Assembly (NCBI GenBank): GCA_035048815.1
Contig: JAUCBN010000017.1
Location: 7,064,936-7,128,935 of the forward strand
Reading direction: 5' to 3'
From: Abelmoschus esculentus
Lineage: Eukaryota > Streptophyta > Magnoliopsida > Malvales > Malvaceae
Length of the DNA: 64,000 bases
The position numbers and the translations under genes were made by a program. Below the pieces are notes generated by a model. The model was not told the origin of the DNA. It ran no database searches and saw only the letters and a program-made list of their open reading frames with translations. Shown in pieces: positions 23,169-34,688 of this stretch (the first letter of the stretch is position 1; every line of letters starts with the position of its first letter).

Positions 23169-23354
23169 ATTGGTGTTATAATCCTAGAAGAATAAATGGA
23201 GATAACCTTAATATATATCTTATTGTGTTAAGATCCTAGGAGGATCGTTTGTGTGGTTTGAGTCTTTGTGTGATGGAATCTGGATATCCAAAAGTGTTGC
23301 AACACATCAAAGGCCATCCGATGTAACATTCCGGGTGATGATTTAACGACCATC

Positions 23355-23640
23355 CCGAATGTAGGATCCCGATACTGTATGGACGCGGGCCTTATTCAAA
23401 GATACTCGATGTGACATTCTGAGTATGAGATTTGGGGGATCATCTTGATGCTGCGTAGAGGAGGGCCTCAATCCTGGATGTAAGATCTCGATGCTGTATG
23501 GACGCGAGCCTCATCCTTGAGTATAGGATCTCGATGCTGTGTAGACGCGGGCCCTACACGTAGTGTAGGATCCTGATGCTGTGTGGATGCGGGCCCTACA
23601 CGTAGTGTAGGATCCCGGTGTTGTGTAGATGCGTGCCTTA
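23355..23640 (+). repeat. 42-48-bp minisatellite in the 5' LTR, about six units
   Basis: Units of the type GATCCCGATGCTGTGTGGACGCGGGCC start near 23366, 23436, 23484, 23528, 23570 and 23612. The 3' LTR has only about three (near 29065, 29137 and 29178). The minus-strand open frame with repeated ASTQHRDPTLR is a translation of this minisatellite, not a gene. Confidence 0.85.
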
Positions 23641-24200
23641 ATAACTTGTGTGATCTGTTTGATTTGTATATGTTGTGTGCAATAATATACATCTCATTTA
23701 TGCCATGTGATAGGCAAGCATGCTAGACCATCATATCATGCACGAGATTTACATGCCATGCTTTACTGCTTATGATATGCATGATGTTGGCCGAGTTTAG
23801 CGTATCTACTGAGCTTTTGTAGCTCAGCGTTCGAAATGTGTTTTCGTGCGTAGGTTAGGTGAAGCCGGTTTCGCGGAGCACCATCGAGGTTTGGATTTCA
23901 GCATCGACCGTGTTGTTAGAGTATATTTATTAGATAGTGAGCTAGTACTATGTTAAACCCTATATGTATTTTTTTAACTCTGTTTATTTTAATTTGGGTC
24001 AAATTCTTTAAACGATTTGTAATATTTTAGAGCTCCAATTACTTTATATTATTTTGGGCTTATGTTTTAACTTTAATGGGTTTTACGAACTTCTTTTGGA
24101 TTTGAAATCATTTTATTGTTGGACTTTGGAAAGAAATTTTGAAATACAGGTTTTGGTCCGGAGGCCCGATATGGCACCAGGTCGAGGGTGTTACATTTAG

Positions 24201-24213
24201 TGGTATCAGAGCC
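24201..24213 (+). other. primer binding site, tRNA-iMet type
   Basis: TGGTATCAGAGCC lies five bases after the 5' LTR. It is complementary to the 3' end of initiator methionine tRNA, used by most plant LTR elements, and confirms plus orientation. Confidence 0.93.
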
Positions 24214-24370
24214 TAAGTTTAGTAGGTTCTATGAAGTCCCTGGGGGAGTCTAGTATGTATATATGTGTTAGACAAGTACTTGACCACGAGTCGATATGGT
24301 ACTTATTCTAAAGCTGAAATTTCGATGGTATAATCCTATTTTTTTTGTTGTTGTACAGAAGTTGTTAAGC

Positions 24371-25548
24371 ATGTCCAGACGTATGAGAGATCAGGAGGAG
24401 ATCCGGGTTCTCAAGGAGGAGACTCCAACTACGAGTATGAGCCTGATGAAGAGGTGTCATCGGGAGATGTTGTTGGTCAAGGGGACAACTACTTTGCTTA
24501 GTTGAATCGGATCTTGCGCCGGATCGTGAGAGCTATACCTAGGCCATCTTCTATGCCTCGTGAGATACCGGTTGAGAGGGTGCGGAGACAGAGAGCTGTC
24601 GACTTCTTAGGTACAGGACAAGATAATCCCGTACAAGCGGATCAGTGGTTAGATGATACCAGGTGGATAATGAGACAAATGAGGCTGAGATCTGAGGACA
24701 GGTTGTCATGTGTGTTATCGCTTCTGAAGGGCAATACGAGAGACTGGTGGGAGACAGTTGAGTAGGGTTGGTATCCTCATCGTTCCACCTGGGAGGATTT
24801 CCTTGAGGTGTTTGAGAGTAAGTATGTGGGTGAGATTGACATTGATACTTTGAGGAAGCGGTTTACCCACTTTGTCCAAGGTAACAGCTCGGTCTTTGCT
24901 TATGAGCAAGAGTTCTTTCAGTTGAGTCGTTATGCCCCGGAGCTTGTTGCTATAGAGAAGATGAGATGCAAGAGGTTCTTGAGAGGTTTGAGGAAGGAGA
25001 TCCAGACTTATGTCACTACTAGACCACCTACGGTGTTTTCAGAGTTAGCTGTCAGTGTTAAGTCGTTGAAGCAGGTTTAGAGTTTGACCTATGGGCCGTC
25101 TGTGGGCTAGGGAGGCTCAGGTTGAGCTAGTCAGAGTCATGCGGGTAACTCTCAGTCTCACTCTGGTAGGAGTAGGAACTGTTGGAACCAGAACAGAGGA
25201 GCTTCGAATCAGAGTTCAAGGTTAAACCCGAGATTAGAGTCCATGAGACGTAGAAGACAATCTGTGTCTTCTTCTGTTGGGGATCCAGAGAGTTTAAAGA
25301 GGAGTGTCAGTGTTCAGGTTTGCAATCAGTATGGTCGAAACCACCGAGGACCGTGTTGGGGCAATATCAGGGTTTGCTTTTAGTGTGGGTCTTCAGAGCA
25401 TTTTGTGAAGGGTTGCTCCGAGGTTGTGACATCACTACACGGTCAGGCTTAGAGGGCTGTGTTTCAAACTTAGAAGGGTTGTGGGTTTTCGTATGGCGGA
25501 GCTAGCCATGCATTTGGAGATACCTTTCAATCCACTGCTAGAGCACCG
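24371..25548 (+). pseudogene. Ty3 gag gene, with stops
   Basis: A likely start is the ATG at 24371 (MSRRMRDQ), but the recognisable frame is that of 24502: FLGTGQDNPVQADQWLDDTR, LSCVLSLLKGNTRDWW, a stop at 24763-24765, then WEDFLEVFESKYVGE and FLRGLRKEIQTYV. These are the retrotransposon gag domain (PF03732) of plant chromoviruses. A zinc knuckle follows near 25376-25420 (C.CGSSEHFVKGC) with a stop replacing one residue. The same frame leads into the protease. Gag would package the element's RNA. Four or more stops make this a relic. Confidence 0.85.
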
Positions 25549-26248
25549 GTGAGACAGTATGCGGTGAGGGCACAAGAGGACTGTGCTACTACAGATGTGA
25601 TCTCAGGTACGTTCAGTTTGTTTTCTGTACCTATAGTTGCTCTTGTGGACTCGGGGTCTACACACTCATATATTCGTAGTGGGATATCTCAACAGTGGGG
25701 GTTACCAGCGTTGGATCTTGAGGTAGGGTTCGTGTGACAAGCCCATTGGGTTTGGATGTATTGGTGGATAAGGTATTTCGAAGGTGTCCGATCGAGATGG
25801 AAGGTTCTACCTTCCCGGCCGATCTTATTATCTTGCCATTTCAGGAGTTCGACGCAATCCTAGGGATGGATTGGTTGTTCGAACATGATGCGAGTTTGGG
25901 GTGTAGATCTAAGTGTTTAAAGCTCCGAGTGACAGATGGTTCCAAGCTTGTTGTGAAGGGTGAGAGGAACCCGTGTTTATCGAATATTGTGTCAGCTTTA
26001 ACAGCTCAGAGGTTGATCTAGCAGGGTTGTGAGGCTTTCTTAGCTTACTTGGTGGATGTGGGTTTCGAGAGTCCAATGTTAGAGAGTTTGAGGATAATTT
26101 GTAAGTATCTCGAAGTGTTTCCGAAGGAGTTGCCTGGTTTCCCTCCCGACCGTGAGTTGGAGTTTTGGATAGAAATATTGTCAGGTACGACATCGGTGTC
26201 CATAGTGCCGAATCATATGGCACTGACGGAGATGAGAGAACTGAAGTA
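25549..26248 (+). pseudogene. Ty3 aspartic protease region
   Basis: Continues the gag frame with TFSLFSVPIVALVDSGSTHSY, carrying the catalytic DSG. A frameshift near 25734 moves the rest (VLVDKVFRRCPIEMEG, FDAILGMDWLFEHDASL) to another frame. Both halves match plant Ty3 proteases. Beyond a stop at 26019 the linker to RT (VFPKELPGFPPDRELEF) is present. It would process the Gag-Pol polyprotein. Confidence 0.88.
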
Positions 26249-27010
26249 GCAGATGAACAGTTATTTGAGAGAGGTTTTATCAGATTGAGTGTGTCACCGT
26301 GGGGTGTACCGGTCTTGTTTGCCAAGAAGGACAAATCGATGAGGATGTGCATCGACTACCGTCAACTCAATAAGGTCACGATCAAGAATCGTTATCCTCT
26401 ACCTAGGATCGATGATCTATTTGATCAGTTGAGAGGCATCCGTGTGTTTTCCAAGATCGATCTAAGGTTTGGGTACTATCAGTTGAAGGTGGTGGATGAG
26501 GATGTCCAAAAGACCGCTTTTAGGATGCGGTACGGGCATTATGAGTTTTTAATGATACCGTTTGGGCTCACGAATGCACCTGCAGCTTTCATGGACTTGA
26601 TAAATCGAATCTTTCATCCGTATCTAGATCAGTTTGTGGTTGTGTTCATCGATGACATCTTTGTGTATTCACGCTCGGAGGAGGAACATGACTACCACAT
26701 AAGGGTTGTTGCTCAGGTTCTGAGGGATATGCTTCTATACGCCAAGTTCAGTAAGTGTGAGTTTTGGTTATCGGAGGTGGCGTTTCTTGGCCATATCATT
26801 ACAGCGGATAACATCTGTGTGGACCCTCAAAAGATCCAACCTGTGGTGGAATCGAAGCCACCAAGGAAGTATCGGAAGTTAATAGTTTCCTTGAACTTGA
26901 TGAATACTATAGGAGGTTTGTTAAAGGTTTTTCGATCACTTTTGACCAAGTTGCTTCAGAAAGGTGTTCCTTTTGTGTGGAATGAGAGAAGACAACAAAT
27001 TTTTAAGTAG
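26249..27010 (+). pseudogene. Ty3 reverse transcriptase
   Basis: An unbroken frame (26165-27010) holds all RT blocks: GVPVLFAKKDKSMRMCIDYR, NRYPLPRIDDLFDQL, FSKIDLRFGYYQ, YEFLMIPFGLTNAPAAF and the active site VVVFIDDIFVYS. The IDD catalytic pair and the upstream KIDL aspartate are intact. The domain copies element RNA into DNA in the particle. It is the best-preserved part of the element but is separated by frameshift from protease and by stops from RNase H, so no functional polyprotein is expected. The first 28 codons of this frame are out-of-frame reading of the linker. Confidence 0.93.
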
Positions 27011-27560
27011 TTAAAAGCCTATCTAACAGAGGTATAGGTCTTGATACAACTGGAGCCGGGAAAAGATTATGTGGTGTTTAGTGATGCTTCCTTGAATGGG
27101 CTAGGTTGTGTACTCATGCAAGAGGGTAAGGTGGTTGCTTACGCCTCGAGGCAGTTGAAACCCTATGAGAGGAACTATCTTACACATGATCTTGAGCTTG
27201 CAGTAGTTATCTTCGCCTTGAAGATATAGAGGCATTATCTCTATGGAGAGAAATGCTATATCTACACCGACTACAAGAGTTTGAAATATCTGCTTACACA
27301 GAAAGATTTGAACCTAAGACAATATTGGTGGATAGAGTTGTTAAAGAACTATGACTGTGTCATAGATTACCATCCCGGAAAGGTGAATATGGTCGCCGAT
27401 GTTTTAAGTTGGAAGTCTATGTCAGACTTGAGAGCTTTGTTTGCTCGGTTGAGGATGACCGATGATGGAGGCCTTTTGGTTGAGTTGCGTGTGGAGCCCA
27501 CGTTTTTTCAGGAGATGAAGAGAGCACATGTGTTAGACGAGGATTTGGTAGCTCAGTTAG
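27011..27560 (+). pseudogene. Ty3 RNase H domain
   Basis: Same frame as RT after two stops. VVFSDASLNGLGCVLMQ carries the first catalytic aspartate, followed by YASRQLKPYERNY and HDLELAVVIFALK. A stop at 27227-27229 replaces a tryptophan-type position before RHYLYGEKCYIYTDYKSLKY, which carries a further catalytic aspartate, then RQYWWIELLKNYD and DYHPGKVNMVADVLSW. RNase H removes the RNA strand during reverse transcription. The stop disables it. Confidence 0.9.
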
Positions 27561-28680
27561 AGGTTGTTTAGAGAGGTGAGTCGTCAAATTTTGAGGTACG
27601 AGATAATGGATTCTTTTACTTTCAGGGTCGGTTGTGTGTTCCAACTTTGGAGGATCTAAGAGATCGTATCTTGAGAGAAGCTCACCCTAGTCCATTTTTT
27701 GTTCATCCGGGTAGTAACAAGATGTAACAGGATCTTCGCCCTTTTTTTTGGTGGTCATGCATGAAAAGAGATATGTCAGAGTTTATGAAAAGGTGTTTGG
27801 CATGTCAACAAGTGAAGGCGGGACATCAGGTTCCTTCAGGTTTGCTTCAGCCTATCTAGATTCCAAAGTGGAAGTGGGATTGAGTGACCATGGATTTTAT
27901 CACCGGGCTACCGATGATGTTGAGGAAACATGATGCCATATGGGTTATAGTTAACCGGTTGACCAAGTCAGCTCACTTCTTACCGGTGAACTTTAGTTTG
28001 GAAAAGTTAGCTTGGTTGTATATCAAAGAGATTGTGAGGTTACATGGTATACCTTCATCGATCATATCCGACAGAGATCCGAGGTTCACAGCAAGGTTGT
28101 GGAGGTCTATCCACAAGGCTCTAGACACCAAGTTGCACTTTAGTACAACTTTTCATCCTCAGATCGATGAACAGTCTGAGAAAGTCATCTAGATTTTGGA
28201 AGATATATTTCGGTGTTATGCTGTGGAATTTGCTCGTAGTTGGGAGTAGCAACTACCATTCGTAGAGTTTGCTTACAACAACAGTTATCAGTCAAACATC
28301 AAGATGGCTCCTTTTGAGGCCTTGTACGGGCGTAGGTGTAGGACACCTTTGCGTTGGACAGAGCTTAATGAGAGAAAGATAATTAGTTCAAAACTTGTTA
28401 AGGAAACCGAAGAAAAGGTTCAGATCATCAAACAAAGGTTGCAAGCAGCCTTTGACAGACAGAAAGCTTATGGCGGATAAGAAGCGTAAGCACATCGAGT
28501 ATGAGCTTGGGGAGAAGGTGTTTCTCAAGGTATCTCCATTGAAGGGGATCATCTGGTTTGGTCGCAAGGGAAAGTTGAGCCAAAGGTATATCGGGCCTTA
28601 TGAGGTTCTTCAGAGGGTTGAACCAGTAGCTTATCGGTTAGCCTTACCTTCGGAGTTGGCACGTATACCTTTGGTAAAAG
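27561..28680 (+). pseudogene. Ty3 integrase, C-terminus lost
   Basis: The zinc-binding H-H-C-C part is visible (REAHPSPFFVHPG, then FMKRCLACQQVK) with a stop at 27725. The catalytic core follows in the RT frame: TMDFITGLP (first D), SIISDRDPRFTARLW (second D) and FHPQIDEQSE (E), then a stop at 28190. EFARSWE and PFVEFAYNNSYQ are the next family motifs. A frameshift near 28395-28480 precedes GEKVFLKVSPLKGI and LSQRYIGPYEVLQR. The expected chromodomain is absent because the sequence passes directly into LTR at 28680. Integrase inserts the cDNA into the genome. Confidence 0.9.
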
Positions 28681-29761
28681 TGTTTCTAATCCGTTCTTCA
28701 TCCTTCCCTTGTAGAGAAAGAAGGTGATGAGCCATCTACAAGCTTGAGGAGGGAGAAATCTTGAGGTTGAGCTTGGAGCTCGGGTTTGTTGCTTTGGTTG
28801 CTCAAGGTTGGTACTCCCAACTCTCTTTTCATCATTCATTTCATGGTAGAATACATAGCATGTAGATTGGTGTTATAATCCTAGAAGAATAAATGGAGAT
28901 AACCTTAATATATATCTTATTGTGTTAAGATCGTAGGAGGATCTATTGTGTGAGTTGAGTCCATGTGTGATGGAATCCGAATATCCAAAAATGTTGCAAC
29001 ACATTGAAGGCCATCCGGTATAACATTTCGGGTGATGATTTAAAGACCACCCTGAATGTAGGATTCCGATATTGTGTGGACGCGGGCCTTATTCGAAGAT
29101 ACTCGATGTGACATTCCGAGTATGGGATTTGGAGGATCCCGATGCTGTGTGGACTCGAGCCTCATCCTTGAGTATGGGATCCCGGTGCTGTGTGGACGTA
29201 GACCTCACTACCTTGTGTAATCTGTTTGATTTCTATATTTTGTATGCGATAATATACATATCATTTGTGCCATGTGATAGGCAAGCATGCTAGAGCATCA
29301 TATCATGCACGAGATTTACATGCCATGGTTTATTGCTTATGATATGCATGATGTTGACCGAGTTCGGCGTATCCACCAAGCTTTTGTAGCTCAACGTTCG
29401 AAATGTGTTTTCGTGCGTAGGTTAGGTGAAGCCGGTTCCGCAGAGAACTATCAAGGTTTGGATTTCAACATCGACCGTGTTGTCAGAGTACATTTATTAG
29501 ATACTAGACTAGTACTATGTTGAACCCTATATGTATTTTTGTAACTTTATTTATTTTAATTTGGTTCGAATGCTTTAAATGATTTGTAATATTTTGGAGT
29601 TCCGATTACTTTATATTATTTTGGGATTATGTTTTAACTTTAATGGATTTTACGAACTTCTTTTGGACTTGGAATTATTTTATTGTTGGACTTTGGAAAG
29701 AAATTTTGGAACACAGATTTTGGGCCGGAGGCCCGCTGTGACACTGGGTCGGGGTATTACT
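28676..29761 (+). repeat. truncated 3' LTR of the Ty3 element
   Basis: It aligns to the 5' LTR from about 22424 on (CTAATCCGTTCTTCATCCTT), lacks the first half kilobase, lacks the 565-bp TATCGATA module and has about three minisatellite units instead of six. It ends GGTATTACT, with the last base altered, next to the target duplication. Confidence 0.92.
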
Positions 29762-29766
29762 GTTAT

Positions 29767-30224
29767 ATTTAAATTTGTGAGATTTTCAAAAATATGATCT
29801 TTAAATTTGAAAAAAAATAATTAATTTAAGATATATTTTTGAGTAATTGGATATCCAAATATCCGATTTGATTATCCAATATCTGAATATTCAGATATTC
29901 AATTTTTTCGATCAAATAATGATCACTATATCGTCGATCCAAAAAACTGAATATAAAAAAAATAGATCGGATACAACCCGATATCCAACAATGAACACAC
30001 CTACCGATAAATATAATTAATTTAATTTATAAAGATTAAAAACCTTAAGGACTCAACATAAAATTATAGATTATTTAAAATGAAATAAAATAAAATAAAA
30101 TTGAATTATTTAATTTTTTAAAATAATTTATAAAATATTTATAAAATATAGTTTTTATTTTTTAACTTTTAAACCTTAAACCTAAACCATAAACCCTAAA
30201 TCTAAAATCTCAAACATTAAACAG
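29767..30224. repeat. right part of the split 315-bp repeat, with CCCTAAA-like tail
   Basis: It continues the monomer cut at 21920 (ATTTAAATTTGTGAGATTTTC) and has GGATATCCAAATATCCGATT and other ATATCC palindromes at 29850-29915. It then passes into AT-rich sequence and a degenerate 'aaaccctaaa' patch (30172-30210). The same order, repeat then AT-rich then CCCTAAA-like, occurs at 47620-48360. Confidence 0.7.
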
Positions 30225-30976
30225 TCTTTAACTATTTTAGTAAGATGAGCTAAAGGTCTCAATACTCTTTATAGGTGTTTCGATATTAGTTCTTAAATGC
30301 AAGTGCAACGACTATTTTCAACATGGTAGTATCGAGACGACTTCTATGCGTTTTGATACCACATGCATCAGAAGCAAAAATTAGCCTTGAAACTAGCTCC
30401 AAACAACTCTAAATCAATTCCAACGATCACCAACGGCTAAAAGCTCAATTGAGATGATAAAAAGAAGGCTCAAGCATCATGAAGAGGCTAATGCTTCTAT
30501 TGTTAACAACTTATGATCAAAGAAATGTCTTAGGATTTAATTTCCTATTCTTTGTATAGACATCACTTGTTAGCTTAATGTTTATGTATGCTCAAGTGTA
30601 TTAGGTTTGGGTGAAAGATTAGTTTGCAAACAACTAGCCTTATTATAAGGACTAACAAGTTTGTTTAAGTATTTCTCTTGTTTGAGAGGTTTCTCAAAGT
30701 TCAGGTTGTGAACTTTGGATGCTTGATTCGGGGTTAGAATCAAGGTTGTAAGGTTACCTCTTTAGACTCAAAAGGACGAAATTCTTAGTGAATTTGAGAA
30801 ATCCTTAATAGGAAGCTAAGGTAGTGCATGTAGGATTTGGGTTAGAAGTATAAACCACTCTAAATTTGTGTGTTCATTTCTTTATCCTTTGTTTTCACAA
30901 ATTACACCCAAATTGTCACTTCTCCACAACTTGGCAAGTTTAATCGGTTGTGTATCGAGCCCTTTCAAGCCTAATA
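30225..30976 (+). repeat. 5' LTR remnant of the short copia element
   Basis: It matches 32145-32896 throughout (GCTCAATTGAGATGATAAAA, TTAATTTCCTATTCTTTG, GTGAACTTTG.ATGCTTGATTC). Its beginning is lost where it meets the CCCTAAA-like tail. Confidence 0.9.
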
Positions 30977-31074
30977 ATTGGTATCATAGCGAGACTCAAT
31001 CAAGAAGCCTTAACTTCCTATTGAGGTGATTTGGCAAGCTCGACCAATTATCTATCAACTGGTGATTCATGATG

Positions 31075-31560
31075 CTTTCCATTGACAAGATTTCTTTCTC
31101 TGACGGGTCCAACTACTTTCAATTGAAGATAAGAATGATGTATTTTATCAAAGTAAAGGACTATATGCTTTGGGACATAGTTGAAGATGGTGTGCCAAAA
31201 TAAAAAAAGGTAGAATGGAGCGTAGAAGATTACAAGAAAATGATGCTAAATTGCAACGCATTGCACATCCACTTTTGTGCTTTCCATCCCAACATCTATG
31301 AGAAGATTTCCTAGCAAAAATACTAAGAAATTTTGGGATAAGCTCGAAGTTACATACGAGAGAACAAATGAAGTAAAGGAGACCAAGATTGGGCTTCTCA
31401 ACCTAGAGCATGAGAACTCTAAGATGAATCTAGAAGAAGACATTATAAAGGTGTTTGATTATTTCACCAATCTAGAAGAACTTTTGGTATTTCATTTCAG
31501 AACCTTTTTACAACAATTGACAATTCTAAACTCTCCTATGTTATGAGTTTTAAAGATTTT
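31075..31560 (+). pseudogene. copia gag fragment
   Basis: Reading frames give KISFSDGSNYFQLKIRMMYF, typical of the N-terminal DUF4219/UBN2 gag region of plant copia elements, then a stop near 31201 and frameshifts, and KFWDKLEVTYERTNEVKETK with IKVFDYFTNLEEL in the frame of 31277-31546. The zinc knuckle and everything after it are missing. The product would be a capsid protein. This fragment cannot make one. Confidence 0.75.
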
Positions 31561-31715
31561 CAAACTTTGCTTTGACCTATTTTTTATATAACAAAAAGGG
31601 GAGAAATATTGTGCAAAAATTGTTTTTCAAATGTTTTCAAATGGATAAAAGGGAACTTTAAATGATTTGCTTATTTAATTCTCTTATTCAAATATTATTT
31701 TACAAAGGGAGAGAT

Positions 31716-32896
31716 TGTAGAACTACATATTTTGATATAAAAAATGAAAAATAATTTTGGACTAATTTGAAAAGATTTTAAAATGGTTCTTATGTCCAAA
31801 CAACTTGAAAATATATTTAAGAGTTTTTTGAGAAACTTTGAAGGTGTTTAAAATGACTTAAAGAAACCAAAGAAGTGCTTTTAACCTCTAGCGTTTCGAT
31901 ACACCTTCTAGGTGTTTTAATACTACTATGTTTTTCAAAGGACAAATTACACAGTCATTTCGATAGGGTCTTGGACCATTTCGATACCATTTGCCCCTAT
32001 GATTTTTAGTTTTGATACAGTAAAGACCCATTTCGATTAGCAGTATCGAAACTTGTTTTAGTTGTTTCGATACACCTCCAACGGATTTACAACCCCCCAA
32101 CGAGTTTATAAAACCCCCAACGGCTAAGAGCCGTATCGAAAAAGTATTTAGTTGCTTCGATACGATAAGCTAAATGTTTCGATAACCTTATAGGCCTTTT
32201 GATATCAGTTCTCAAATGCAGGTTCAACAACTATTTCCCAAAGTGGTAGTATCGAAACAACTTCCACGCATTTTGATACCCCATGCACCAGAAGCAGAAA
32301 TTGGCCTTGAAACTAGCTCCAAATGACTCTAAATTAATTCCAACGGTCACCAATGGCTAGAAGCTCAATTGAGATGATAAAAGAAAGGCTCAAGTATCAT
32401 GGAGAAACTAATGCTTCTATTGTCAATAACTTATGATCAAAGAAATATCTTAGGACTTAATTTCCTATTCTTTGCATGGACAACACTTGTAAGGTTAATG
32501 TTTATGTATTCTCAAGTGTATTGGGTTTGGGTGAAAGCTTAGTTTGCTAATAACTAGCCTTATTAGAAGGATTAACATGTTTGCTTAAGTATTTCTCTTG
32601 TTTGAGAGGTTTTCCAAAGTTCTAGTTGTGAACTTTGAATGCTTGATTCGAGGTTAGAATCAAGATTGTAAGATTAGCCCTTTAGTCTCAAAAGGATGAA
32701 ATTCTTAGTGAATTTAAAAAATCCTTAATGAGAAGTTAAGGTACTGAATGTAGGACTTGGGTTAGAAGTCTGAACCACTCTAAATACGTGTGTTTATTTA
32801 TTTATCTTTAGCTTTCACAAATTACACTCAAATTGTAACTTCTCTGCTGCTTGAAAAGTTTAATCGATTGTGTATCGAGCCCTTTCAAACATAACA
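31716..32896 (+). repeat. 3' LTR of the short copia element, 1.18 kb
   Basis: It begins TGTAGAACTAC after a polypurine tract and ends TAACA. Its first half is dense in TTTCGATAC and GTATCGAAA words (31890-32290), resembling the module in the Ty3 LTR at 22604-23168. Confidence 0.88.
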
Positions 32897-33360
32897 CTTT
32901 GCCGAATATGAGTTCTCACAAGTCTAGTTGAAGGCTAACTTAGGCACAAAGAGTAAATTGAAAAAACTAAACATGGAGACTTGACATGACAGTTACATTA
33001 ACTAAAAAAATCTGGCAGGATGCTTTGTCAAAGAGAAACTAACTTGGCATGATTTTACAAGTCGTAAATTTTTTAAAGACTACAAGTTTTAACGATAAAA
33101 ATAATGATTTGAGACAAAATAAATAATAATAAAAAACGTTAAAGAACGAAACATATCAAATGATATGTTAGGCATCAAATCGAGAAAAATAATAAAGTTT
33201 AGGGGACATATTGTGCATTCTTAAGCCAACATGGAACCCTCTACCTCATAAAGCGGTCTTCTAGTATGTTTAGAAATTAAATAAAGTGGGCCTTCTAGGA
33301 CTGCACCAAGTCCACGTTTGCTGAAGTCTCATATAGGTTTTTAATATACAATTTGGGACA
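32897..33360. other. intergenic, nothing recognised
   Basis: Mixed to AT-rich sequence with no long frame, LTR or repeat that I can identify. It probably includes the flank of the copia insertion, but no target duplication could be tested because the left LTR start is lost. Confidence 0.6.
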
Positions 33361-33369
33361 TCTCGGGAC

Positions 33370-33810
33370 GAGTGTTCAAACGAGTCGAATAAAAATATTT
33401 AAGTTATTCGAATTAATGAGTGTAATTTTATTACACATATTTTTATTTAATTTTTTTAATCGAGTCGAGTTAAAAAAATTCGAGTTGAGTTAAGTTTTCA
33501 AATTCTTATAAAAATTTAATTGTAATTATTTATTATGTTTTAGTATGATTTAATTATAATTTAAACGATTTTAACTGATAATTTAAGATATCTATATCAT
33601 AAAAATTTAAAAATTCGTTTTAAACTTAAAGATAAATATTTTAATTAATAAAAATTTTGAGTTATTTGAATTTCTATTTTACAAATTAAATTTTATTTGA
33701 AATAATTTTAGGTCAATTCGAGTTTAAAAAATTTTGAATTGAATCAAGACAAATTGAATCAAGTTATTCAATTTTTTCGAGACGAATTTTACTTACCCTT
33801 ATTACTCTTA
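33370..33810. repeat. degenerate hAT-type MITE-like repeat (TCGAGT-rich)
   Basis: It contains repeated ATTCGAGTTGAGTTAAG and AATTCGAGT words and ends with ACTTACCCTTATTACTC. Layout and words resemble the better-defined MITE at 36546-37073 and the subterminal repeats near 21060. No coding content. Confidence 0.5.
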
Positions 33811-34452
33811 ATTTTTTTTTCAAGACCTGACTTTTACTGGAAGACCAAACTTCACTGATGGTGAAAGAACTTTTAAAGAAGAAAAGGTTAAATAAATGTT
33901 CGATATATAAATATATATGGTTACAACATATTTATATGGTATAAAATTTATTTATTTTATATTAATTTATAGACAGTGAAATAGATGTATGAGATGAAAA
34001 ATTAAAAATAAAAAGTTTTTTTGTTAACGAATTTATCCATTTTTATGATAAGATCTAATGTGGACTTCGTGAATCAGTCAAATTTGATACGTGGTATTTA
34101 AAAATAAGATTTAAGGGATAATTTGGTCCATGTAGTAATTCTAAATCAATAATATTGTCCATATTTTTTAATTTCTTCAATTTAACCCTCAAATTCATGA
34201 ATTACATCAATTTCACCCTTTACCCGTTGTTGATTAAGAGAATCATTTCAACAATTGCCCTTTATCATGTTAGTCACTGCCTCGTTAAATAATTAATGAT
34301 ATTCGGTTAGCACGTCCTTGACATTTTTTAAAATTAATATCATTGAGTAAAATGAAGATAAATTAATTTAGATGACAAAATATTATAATTAACGTGAAAA
34401 TTTTATAAAAGAATATATAATTTTAAAATAAATGAATTTTAAATTATTTATT
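33811..34452. other. intergenic AT-rich, nothing recognised
   Basis: Non-coding sequence with no feature I can support. It ends with the target site ttatt (34448-34452) of the copia element that follows. Confidence 0.6.
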
Positions 34453-34688
34453 TGTTATGAATATATTTATTTATGGTGGATATCCATATATTAAATAATA
34501 TTTTAAAGTAACTTATTATTAGAGTTTAATTCCCATTAAAATTAGGAGTTTCATCTTATGCCTATAAATATAGACTTTTTGAGAAAATATTGTGTAATCC
34601 TACCTTAAAAATATAATACAAGTCTCTCTCTTTTGTCTTTCATCTTTGTTCATATATTTTATTCTTGTTTTTTACTTTATTTACAATA
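34453..34688 (+). repeat. 5' LTR of the decayed copia element
   Basis: 236 bp with start TGTTATGAATATATTTATTTATGG-like sequence shared with the 3' LTR. It contains a CCTATAAATA TATA-type box near 34561. Its last two bases are TA instead of CA. The following CGTTATTAGCATGAAACTCT is the primer-site region. Confidence 0.92.

Larger units (their letters stand above)
21921..24195 (+). repeat. 5' LTR of the Ty3 element, 2.3 kb
   Basis: TGTAAC...GTTACA ends. It has a CT- and AG-rich leader-like part (22080-22250), a TATCGATA-rich module (22604-23168) that the other LTR lacks, and a 42-48-bp minisatellite (23355-23640). The last 500 bp (TGCTTATGATATGCATGATG, CTGAGCTTTTGTAGCTCAG) are shared with the 3' LTR. 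Confidence 0.92.
21921..29761 (+). mobile_element. Ty3/gypsy element (Tekay/Del-like), nearly full length, degenerate
   Basis: The target duplication GTTAT lies at 21916-21920 and 29762-29766. The 5' LTR (21921-24195) begins TGTAACAACCC and ends GTGTTACA. The tRNA-iMet primer site TGGTATCAGAGCC lies five bases inside. Gag, protease, RT, RNase H and integrase follow in Ty3 order (24371-28680). The 3' end is damaged: Pol runs directly into the inside of the 3' LTR at about 28680, so the end of integrase (with any chromodomain), the polypurine tract and about 0.5 kb of LTR are missing. The last LTR base is T instead of A. Several stops and at least three frameshifts make it non-autonomous. Confidence 0.92.
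30225..32896 (+). mobile_element. copia-type element reduced to LTRs and a gag fragment
   Basis: LTR ends align at a constant offset of 1920 bp (30976 and 32896, both after CCCTTTCAA). A tRNA-iMet-like primer site ATTGGTATCATAGCGAG directly follows the left LTR. Only about 740 bp of interior remains, with part of gag and a polypurine tract (CAAAGGGAGAGA at 31703). The left LTR lacks its first 400-plus bp. RT, integrase and RNase H are absent, so it is a deletion derivative. Confidence 0.85.

Noticed and set aside
23355..23640. Direct repeats considered as a CRISPR array
   Set aside because: Units adjoin without unique spacers and lie in a plant LTR.
23468..23692. Minus-strand frame with repeated ASTQHRDPTLR units, resembling a repeat protein
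   Set aside because: It is the LTR minisatellite read in reverse. The 3' LTR has fewer units and no comparable frame.
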